In this document: positions 1 through 4,686 of the stretch, piece by piece
Layout of the letters: each line of letters opens with the position of its first letter
Position numbering within the stretch: the stretch's first letter is position 1
Assembly (NCBI GenBank): GCA_018825725.1
Contig: JAHKBC010000266.1
Coordinates: 1-5,009 of the forward strand
Direction: 5' to 3'
Length of the DNA stretch: 5,009 nt
Source: Candidatus Omnitrophota bacterium
GTDB lineage: Bacteria; Omnitrophota; Gorgyraeia; Gygaellales; Profunditerraquicolaceae
Notes under the pieces: generated by a model
What the model was told of the DNA's origin: nothing
Database searches by the model: none
The model's input: only the letters and a program-made list of their open reading frames with translations
Program-made: the position numbers and the translations under genes

Positions 1-1572
1 ATCGATTTTATTCCGAAATACGGTATAGAAATATATCCATTTGGTTTTATTTTTGTAATAATGATGGCTTCTATAATTGCCTTCGCTATTTTAAAATACC
101 GTCTTATGGACATCCGTGTTGTTATAACCCGCACCGGTATTTTTATCGCTGTTTATGCTGCTGTTTTAGGAATTCCATTCGTTATTGCTACGTGGTTTCA
201 GGGGTTATTGTTAAGACTTTTTAGCTCTAATTGGTGGGTATTTCCTCTTGGGGTAATGGCTCTGTTAGCTACCGCCGGGCCTTTCGTATATATATTTCTT
301 GTTAGAAAAGCCGAAGACATACTTTTTAGGGATCAGCGGCATTATCAGAATACTTTAAGGGAGCTGTCCAAGACCTTGATCAGGATAAGGGATTTGGATC
401 AGCTTTCAAAAGCCATAGTTCTTACTATAGCGAATACGGTCAAGACCAGCTTCGCCGCCATCTACCTCAAGGAAGAGGAAAGTAAGAGTTACCGCCTAAA
501 ACAGTTTTATCCCGAAACAACCCAGGCAGGACTGGACGACTTTATCTCCTATGATTCTGTTTTTGTAAAGTCTTTAGAACGGCATAAGCGCCCCTTTACC
601 TCTGAAGAGATAAGCGCACAAAAACCGAATTCGGAAGTCGGATTGATCATCCCCTGCCTTATGGAGGATGATTTATTGGGTTTTATGGTCTTAGGGGTTA
701 AGCCCAATAATCAAGCTTTCTCTCCTGATGATATCCTGATCTTTGAAACATTCTCATACTCCGCCAGCCTTGCCATAGAGAACTGCATCTTCTGGAGGGA
801 GATTGAAGATAGGCACCGAAAAGCAAGATTGCAGGAGATGGATACTTTCTCATACTCTTTGGCCCATGAGATAGATAATCCAATGACCTTTGTGTACAAC
901 CTTGCCAAGTTCCTGAAGAGCCACTTCGTCAAATACATCAGTGATATAAAAGAGCGCGAAGAGGTAGAGGAGATGTGCGATATCATCAAGGAAGGCTCGC
1001 AAAGGGTTATGGGCATGGTCAAAGCCATCAGGCAGTTCGGCCAGAAGACTTCAGGTGAGCTTGAGCCTTTAAATCTCCAGGAAACGGTGGAAGGTTTCTT
1101 CAAGCTATATACTCCCGAACTCAAGGCCAATTTCGTCTTATTCTCAAAAGAACTCCCTGGTGAGCCTATCTATGTCAAAGGAGTAGCGGCTGAGCTTCAG
1201 CAGGTCTTGATTATCCTGGCCAAGAACGCTCTTCACGCCATGCAATCATCTCAAGCCAAGCAATTGACCCTAAAACTCTCCAAAGTCAACCATAATACCG
1301 CAAGAGTGGAAGTAACAGATACGGGTTATGGCATCAGCAAGGAAAGCCTGCATACCATATTTGAGCCTTTTTTTACCACCAAGGCCTCTTCTGAAGGCAC
1401 TGGCATGGGCCTGCACAACGCCAAGGGGTTTATCATAAGGTATAAGGGAAGGATCTGGGCAGAATCGGAAGGCAAAGACAGGGGCTCGACGTTTATTTTT
1501 GAATTGCCTATTATTGAATGGCAGGGCCCTCTGAAACAGGAAGAAAAAGGCAAAACAGAATGGGCGTATTGA
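1..1572 (+). CDS. Membrane sensor histidine kinase, 7TM-like N-terminus + GAF + DHp + HATPase (5' partial)
   Basis: The reading frame is open from base 1, so the true start lies upstream; the first ATG in view (61) falls inside a transmembrane stretch and is not a credible start. Numbering from that ATG, hydrophobic helices lie at about 1-12, 23-46 and 59-81, with an ILKYRLMDIRVVI segment typical of 7TM-type kinase sensors. A GAF-like domain spans about 100-243. The DHp helix carries the phosphoacceptor H269 in LAHEIDNP, where the E and the N four residues after H also satisfy the E-x-x-N phosphatase signature. The ATPase domain has an N-box around N389, G1 at D420 (DTGYGI), F-box FEPFFTT (434-440) and G2 GTGMGL (446-451), so it looks catalytically complete. 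It should autophosphorylate H269 and pass phosphate to a receiver. A likely partner is the receiver at 3230; the 3' end of this gene is partly copied just upstream of it. The signal sensed is unknown. Confidence 0.93.
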   Translation: MDFIPKYGIEIYPFGFIFVIMMASIIAFAILKYRLMDIRVVITRTGIFIAVYAAVLGIPFVIATWFQGLLLRLFSSNWWVFPLGVMALLATAGPFVYIFLVRKAEDILFRDQRHYQNTLRELSKTLIRIRDLDQLSKAIVLTIANTVKTSFAAIYLKEEESKSYRLKQFYPETTQAGLDDFISYDSVFVKSLERHKRPFTSEEISAQKPNSEVGLIIPCLMEDDLLGFMVLGVKPNNQAFSPDDILIFETFSYSASLAIENCIFWREIEDRHRKARLQEMDTFSYSLAHEIDNPMTFVYNLAKFLKSHFVKYISDIKEREEVEEMCDIIKEGSQRVMGMVKAIRQFGQKTSGELEPLNLQETVEGFFKLYTPELKANFVLFSKELPGEPIYVKGVAAELQQVLIILAKNALHAMQSSQAKQLTLKLSKVNHNTARVEVTDTGYGISKESLHTIFEPFFTTKASSEGTGMGLHNAKGFIIRYKGRIWAESEGKDRGSTFIFELPIIEWQGPLKQEEKGKTEWAY

Positions 1573-1673
1573 ATCTCCCCGGACTAAAGTCCTTAGGATT
1601 CATCCCGAGCAGAAAAAGCACAATTCCATTTATCCCACGGCCTAAAGCCCGGGGATTTCTGCGAGGGATTAAT
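1572..1673. repeat. CTAAAG-centred nested palindrome (REP-like extragenic element)
   Basis: Two imperfect hairpins share a CTAAAG centre: GGAC-TAAA-GTCC (1581-1592, with outer AATC/GATT arms at 1572-1575 and 1597-1600), and ATCCC/GGGAT (1632-1636 with 1652-1656) enclosing CGG/CCG and a TAAA loop. The second hairpin sits inside a larger stem: 1602-1615 pairs with 1656-1669 as ATCCC, a tandem G-A/G-A mismatch, then GCAGAAA with TTTCTGC; base 1656 is claimed by both stems. This begins at the kinase stop codon and could also end the kinase transcript, though no long T-run follows. The design resembles mobile, chromosomally dispersed palindromes such as REP elements or IS200/IS605-type ends. No transposase is in the window. 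Dispersal in the genome is an inference. Confidence 0.6.
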
Positions 1674-1693
1674 TTATTTACGATAAATTTCGA

Positions 1694-1768
1694 TGTGCAA
1701 ATTTTAATGTCGATTTGTGCATAGAAAAATGTTGTTTTGTGCATCAGTACATAGTATGCTTATGTGCG
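1694..1768. repeat. TGTGCA direct repeats at 22-bp period
   Basis: TGTGCA occurs at 1694-1699, 1716-1721 and 1738-1743, exactly 22 bp apart, and a fourth near-copy (TGTGCG) follows at 1763-1768 after 25 bp. The first two units also share AATGT at the same offset (1706-1710 and 1728-1732), and the second and third share TTTGTGCAT. The period of about two helical turns would place sites on one face of the DNA, as expected for an operator array or iteron. It lies about 100-200 bp upstream of the ATPase promoter. Function is unknown. Confidence 0.45.
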
Positions 1769-1864
1769 AATGGGGTAAGACTTATCCGGCGGCTTGCAAA
1801 TATTTACGCTGTTTCTTGGGCAGCCTTTTGATTGAAGGGAATAAAATAAACGGGTAATAATTTA
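1769..1864. other. AT-rich non-coding stretch upstream of ATPase promoter
   Basis: I see no gene here. A short inverted repeat GCTG/CAGC (1808-1811 with 1821-1824) followed by CTTTT is a poor terminator candidate. From about 1839 to 1864 the sequence is A/T-dominated directly upstream of the -35 box, where an UP-like element would sit. Confidence 0.3.
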
Positions 1865-1893
1865 TTGACAATCTATACACAATCGTATAAAAT
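1865..1893 (+). promoter_or_regulatory. Sigma-70-type promoter of the ATPase gene, predicted leaderless
   Basis: A perfect -35 hexamer TTGACA (1865-1870) is followed after 17 bp by TAAAAT (1888-1893), five of six matches to the -10 consensus. An alternative -10 TATAAA at 1886 would have a 15-bp spacer. A start site about seven bases below the -10 falls at or next to the A of the ATG at 1900, so the mRNA would have little or no leader; consistent with this there is no purine-rich ribosome-binding site before the ATG. This is the only promoter in the window with near-consensus elements. Confidence 0.7.
1874..1889. promoter_or_regulatory. Operator-like dyad inside the promoter
   Basis: TATAC at 1874-1878 and GTATA at 1885-1889 form a perfect 5-bp inverted repeat around ACAATC. 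It sits between the -35 and -10 boxes and overlaps the -10, where a dimeric repressor would block polymerase. The same stretch also reads as a direct repeat, ACAATC-TATA (1868-1877) and ACAATCG-TATA (1879-1889), 11 bp apart. No regulator gene is adjacent, so the binding protein is unknown. Confidence 0.4.
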
Positions 1894-1899
1894 GTCAGA

Positions 1900-3150
1900 A
1901 TGAGCCTAAAAAGGATTGTTTATGACGAGATAATATCCGATCTTAGCCGAAAGGAGATTAGCATTATCGTAGGCCCCAGGCAGGTCGGGAAAACCACTCT
2001 TTTGCAGAAGGTTGCCGTTTACTCTCGGAACCGGGACATTAAATGTAAATATTTTAACCTGGAGATGCCTTCTGATATGCATTATTTTTCCGGGGATACC
2101 GGGGAGACATTGAAAAATATAAGCCGGCAAAAGGGGGTTATATTGATAGATGAATTTCACTATTTACCCAATGCCACCAGGCTTTTTAAGGCAGTTTATG
2201 ACGGGGTAAAGGGAATAAAAGTGTGCGCGACCGGATCTTCGGCAATTGAGATGCATAAACATTTAAAAGAAAGCCTTGCCGGAAGGAGGCGGCTTTACAG
2301 GTTGTTTCCGCTTTCCTTTTCGGAGTGGCTTCCTAGCAAGCCAAAGACCATAAGGTTGCCGGCGAAATTGGCTCATTCTGTTAATGTTTCCGTCCACGGG
2401 CGGATAAAAAAATATCTTGAAGAATTCATTGTTTTTGGAGGGATGCCCGGGCTTGTGCATGAGAAAAACCGTCAAGCCAAGAAAAGGCTGCTTTTTGATC
2501 TCGTGGCTACTTACATTCAAAAAGACATCAAGGCGTTATTAAGGGAAGAAGATATACTTTCTTTCAATAGGCTGCTAAGCCTGCTCGCGGCTCAAGAAGG
2601 GTGCCTTTTGAGCGAAAACGGGGTATCTAATGATCTAAATTATTCTTTGCGGCAGGTAAGGAAGGATATAGCTATTTTAAACCAGATGTTTCTTCTGGAT
2701 GTAATTAAGCCTTTTTTTACCAACCGTGGCAGGGAACTTAAACAGGTAAATAAGATATACTATTTTGATACCGGGATACGCAATGCCGTCTTGCGCGACT
2801 TCAGAGGGCTCGGTCAGAGGCCGGATAAAGGGGCGCTTCTTGAATCATTCGTATTCCACGAGATGCAAAAGAACTTAAAGGCCGGTCAGGAAATATTTTA
2901 TTGGCGGACAAGAGAAAAAGAAGAAGTTGATTTTGTCTTGGTTCAAGACCGTATACCTGTTGCCATAGAAGTTAAATCGAAACTCCTTGTCCCTGAAATA
3001 CCGGCGGGAATAAAAGGGTTCATGAAAAAATACCCTGAATGTAAAAAAGCAGTGGTGTTAAACGAAGATATAAACAAAACAATGCAATACCGCGGCAATG
3101 CGGTAATATTTGCTCCGCATTACTACGCTTTTTTGATTCCACTTTTATAA
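1900..3150 (+). CDS. AAA_14 / DUF4143 family ATP-binding protein
   Basis: This 416-residue protein matches the AAA_14-DUF4143 family in length and order. The P-loop is GPRQVGKTT (25-33), Walker B is VILIDEF (80-86), sensor-1 is TGSSA (111-115), and LAGR (126-129) carries a candidate arginine finger, followed by the family signature FPLSFSEW. The C-terminal domain has E315 (GALLESFVF), D344 (EEVDFVL) and E357-x-K359 (IEVKSK), the residue pattern of a PD-(D/E)XK nuclease-like fold. The start at 1900 is fixed by an in-frame stop at 1888-1890 and by the usual short lead before the P-loop. Family members are widespread, frequently horizontally transferred and mostly uncharacterised; nucleic-acid or defence-related roles are suspected, not shown here. 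It has its own promoter and appears to interrupt a signalling operon, which suggests acquisition. Confidence 0.92.
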   Translation: MSLKRIVYDEIISDLSRKEISIIVGPRQVGKTTLLQKVAVYSRNRDIKCKYFNLEMPSDMHYFSGDTGETLKNISRQKGVILIDEFHYLPNATRLFKAVYDGVKGIKVCATGSSAIEMHKHLKESLAGRRRLYRLFPLSFSEWLPSKPKTIRLPAKLAHSVNVSVHGRIKKYLEEFIVFGGMPGLVHEKNRQAKKRLLFDLVATYIQKDIKALLREEDILSFNRLLSLLAAQEGCLLSENGVSNDLNYSLRQVRKDIAILNQMFLLDVIKPFFTNRGRELKQVNKIYYFDTGIRNAVLRDFRGLGQRPDKGALLESFVFHEMQKNLKAGQEIFYWRTREKEEVDFVLVQDRIPVAIEVKSKLLVPEIPAGIKGFMKKYPECKKAVVLNEDINKTMQYRGNAVIFAPHYYAFLIPLL

Positions 3151-3173
3151 GAATGGAATTATAGATTACTTTT

Positions 3174-3189
3174 GCCTGCCTGGCGGCAG
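3174..3189. repeat. CTGCC-GGCAG hairpin at module boundary
   Basis: CTGCC (3176-3180) pairs with GGCAG (3185-3189) around a TGGC loop. It lies 25 bp after the ATPase stop and immediately before the kinase-derived sequence starting at 3190, so it marks the right-hand boundary of the presumed insertion. There is no T-run after it, making a classical terminator unlikely. It may be the end of a mobile palindrome or a junction scar. Confidence 0.4.
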
Positions 3190-3217
3190 TAAGGGGAGGA
3201 TCTGGGCGTATTAAATC
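3190..3217 (+). pseudogene. Relic of the kinase gene's 3' end with a 105-bp in-frame deletion
   Basis: Bases 3190-3207 match kinase bases 1443-1460 at 17 of 18 positions, and 3203-3217 match 1561-1575 at 14 of 15. The two kinase segments each contain TGGGC (1456-1460 and 1561-1565), and the relic has it once, as expected from deletion between short direct repeats. In the kinase reading frame the relic encodes KGRIWAY followed by TAA at 3212-3214; the intact gene ends EWAY then TGA. The relic stop lies 15 bases before the receiver's GTG, a normal operon spacing. The match is visible directly; that it records an insertion or duplication is inference. Confidence 0.75.
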
Positions 3218-3223
3218 CGGAGG
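3218..3223 (+). promoter_or_regulatory. Ribosome-binding site fixing the GTG start of the receiver gene
   Basis: CGGAGG at 3218-3223, six bases before GTG at 3230, is a strong Shine-Dalgarno sequence. It supports the GTG start, and the next in-frame Met is at residue 18, inside the receiver fold. Its strength contrasts with the missing site at the ATPase gene. Confidence 0.75.
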
Positions 3224-3229
3224 TAAAGC

Positions 3230-3619
3230 GTGGGCCAATTTAAGATCTTGATAATTGACGATGAATACGGCATAGTCTTTATGGTGGAGAGGATTTATAA
3301 GAAAAAAGGGTTTATCGTGTTCGGAGCCAACGATGGGATTAAGGCGGTTGAGGTATTTGAAAAAGAACGCCCGAATTTGACATTTATCGATATTCATATG
3401 CCCTATTCTCCCATCGATGGTATTGAAACCCTGGAGCGGATCAAGAAGATAGATAAGGACGCTAACTGCGTTATGCTTACCCGTATTTACGACAATACGA
3501 GCATCTCGCGGACAAAGGCGCTCGGCGCGATGCACTATATTACCAAGCCTTTTGAAATCGAGGACCTGGATAAGTGCATTAATGAGGTTCAGGCTAAGAT
3601 TCCAACAGAAGGCGGGTGA
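3230..3619 (+). CDS. Single-domain response regulator (CheY-like receiver)
   Basis: The 129-residue protein is one receiver domain with no output domain. The acidic pair is D10/D11 in LIIDDE, the phosphoacceptor is D54 in FIDIHMP, the conserved Thr is T84 (VMLT), the aromatic switch position is probably Y103, and the conserved Lys is K106 (ITKPF). All catalytic residues are therefore present. After MP the loop reads YSPIDG, about two residues longer than the common MPGMDG form. It should accept phosphate from a histidine kinase and act through protein-protein contacts. The candidate donor is the kinase ending at 1572, and the candidate target is the DHp-like protein that begins two bases after this gene's stop, almost certainly cotranscribed and translationally coupled. 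Confidence 0.93.
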   Translation: MGQFKILIIDDEYGIVFMVERIYKKKGFIVFGANDGIKAVEVFEKERPNLTFIDIHMPYSPIDGIETLERIKKIDKDANCVMLTRIYDNTSISRTKALGAMHYITKPFEIEDLDKCINEVQAKIPTEGG

Positions 3620-3621
3620 GA

Positions 3622-4134
3622 ATGGCTAATATTGTTCCCCGGGACGAAGAGCTCTTTAAGAAAATAGAACAAGAGCACATCCAGGTGCCTGAGGTTCTAT
3701 GGAATGTGATTTATCAATATATCGGGGACCCTATAGTGGTAATTAATCTTCTGGTGCGTTCCTATGCTGACGGCGGCGAGATACTTCCCAAGGATGAAGC
3801 GAAGAAAATCCTTGATTATACCAAGCGCATGCTTGAGATAATGGAGGGGCTTTATCATCCGGAGAGTATAAGCGTTGATGAGAAAGACCAGCTTTTTAAA
3901 GAAATCAAGGCTAAAGATTTGAAGCTGGATGCGGTTACCGACTATTTATTCCGTAATTACGTAAGAAATGCCCTGTATATGATAAATCTTATTGTAGGAG
4001 ATTATGTTGATCCGTTGGACGAGAGGGAGGGCGTTTCCATAAAGGATGCCGGTAAGATTTTAGAGCATATCCGCTCAATTATGCATTTTATGGATAGGTT
4101 AAGGGTCGCCACTGCCCGGAAAGAGGCTTATTAA
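3622..4134 (+). CDS. Uncharacterised helical protein: tandem degenerate DHp (HisKA-like) repeats without phosphoacceptor His
   Basis: I do not recognise a named family. The 170-residue soluble protein is nearly all predicted helix and contains an internal duplication, residues about 26-77 and 107-160. The copies share Y33/Y113, I-N-L (41-43/121-123), V45/V125, Y48/Y128, D50/D130, K-D (57-58/141-142), K-I-L (62-64/145-147), M74/M157 and L77/L160. Each first helix resembles a kinase H-box: QYIGDPIVVI and NYVRNALYMI line up with HEIRNPLTVI, with Q32 and N112 in place of His. Two hairpins in one chain could form a pseudo-dimeric four-helix bundle like a DHp or Spo0B-type phosphotransferase. ATG 3622 is preferred because GGCGG lies six bases upstream; GTG at 3616, overlapping the receiver stop, is the alternative. 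Expected role, by inference: docking partner of the adjacent receiver. Confidence 0.85.
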   Translation: MANIVPRDEELFKKIEQEHIQVPEVLWNVIYQYIGDPIVVINLLVRSYADGGEILPKDEAKKILDYTKRMLEIMEGLYHPESISVDEKDQLFKEIKAKDLKLDAVTDYLFRNYVRNALYMINLIVGDYVDPLDEREGVSIKDAGKILEHIRSIMHFMDRLRVATARKEAY

Positions 4135-4149
4135 TATATATTTTCTACA

Positions 4150-4178
4150 TTGGTTTCGAGCAATAAAATTTTAATAAT
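4150..4178 (+). promoter_or_regulatory. Weak candidate promoter of the DUF3592 gene
   Basis: TTGGTT (4150-4155) and AATAAT (4173-4178) are separated by 17 bp in the 71-bp gap after the DHp-like gene. The -10 matches consensus at five positions, the -35 poorly. Read-through from the upstream operon is equally possible. Confidence 0.3.
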
Positions 4179-4205
4179 CTAAGAAGCTAAATCAATAGCC
4201 ATAAA

Positions 4206-4652
4206 ATGAAGAAGTTTATTGTAATAGTATGCTTATTTATCGGCGCAAGCTTGGTTATATTTGGTTCCTTTGCGGCTATATTGCGCATATCACATCTTAT
4301 AGAAAAACGCGCAATAAAGAGCGATGAAAAGAGGGTTATTGGCCAGGTCTTAGACAAGAATCAGCACCTTCAAGCGCAGGGAAACCAGCGCGCGGGCGTT
4401 TGGTATGTAAGGTATGTTTTTAAAGATCGCAATGGCAATAGCTATACTATGCGGGATAAAATTGACCAAAATGCCTATAACCTGCTCTCCGAAGACGATT
4501 ATGTGGAAATATTTTACAATACCTACAATCCTTATACGTCGCGGATTATTGCTGTTAGCAGGGTCACTCTGGACCAGATTATTACTGTGTTTATTACCGG
4601 AATATTATTGCTGGTTTTTGGTCTCTACTCTTACGGGCAGCCTCAGGATTAG
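4206..4652 (+). CDS. DUF3592-like membrane protein
   Basis: This is a 148-residue protein with two transmembrane helices, about 4-26 and 122-142, flanking an extracytoplasmic or cytoplasmic beta-rich segment (about 40-115). That segment has the DUF3592 layout: a V-x-G-Q-V strand (44-48), W-Y-V-R-Y-V-F (66-72), a G-N-S-Y turn (77-80), then DDYVEIFYN leading to YNPYTSRI (107-114), the family's V-x-V-x-Y-x-P-x-N-P-x-x-S type ending. The first helix could act as an uncleaved signal anchor. DUF3592 proteins have no established biochemical function. There is no strong ribosome-binding site; AAGAAG at 4181-4186 is too far away to be convincing. It shares strand with the signalling genes but a 71-bp gap makes operon membership uncertain. 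Confidence 0.8.
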   Translation: MKKFIVIVCLFIGASLVIFGSFAAILRISHLIEKRAIKSDEKRVIGQVLDKNQHLQAQGNQRAGVWYVRYVFKDRNGNSYTMRDKIDQNAYNLLSEDDYVEIFYNTYNPYTSRIIAVSRVTLDQIITVFITGILLLVFGLYSYGQPQD

Positions 4653-4681
4653 CAGCCCTAAATTTACAAATAAAAAGGCTG
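4653..4681. terminator. Possible shared terminator between convergent genes
   Basis: CAGCC (4653-4657) and GGCTG (4677-4681) form a 5-bp stem around an A/T-rich 19-base loop, in the 34-bp gap between two converging stop codons. On the + strand it is followed by a loosely T-rich stretch. The long loop makes this a weak terminator call. Confidence 0.35.
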
Positions 4682-4686
4682 TTGGT

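Noticed and set aside
711..1130. 139-residue open frame on the minus strand
   Set aside because: It lies wholly antisense to the conserved GAF-DHp part of the kinase, has no recognisable domain and low-complexity Ser-rich composition.
1511..1744. Overlapping short frames on both strands across the kinase end and palindrome
   Set aside because: Both frames simply translate the palindromes and the kinase 3' end; there is no ribosome-binding site or domain.
1694..1768. CRISPR array
   Set aside because: The repeated unit is only 6-9 bp with 22-bp period; CRISPR repeats are much longer and no cas gene is present.
1900..3150. Toxin-antitoxin or multi-gene defence operon around the ATPase
   Set aside because: The ATPase is flanked by signalling genes and a kinase relic; no partner gene is present.
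3020..3535. 171-residue minus-strand frame
   Set aside because: It is antisense to the ATPase end and to the receiver core, both strongly conserved; the translation resembles no protein family.
3616..3624. GTG at 3616 as start of the DHp-like gene
   Set aside because: It would overlap the receiver stop by four bases, a common arrangement, but the ribosome-binding sequence would be only about three bases away; ATG 3622 with GGCGG six bases upstream fits better. It is not excluded.
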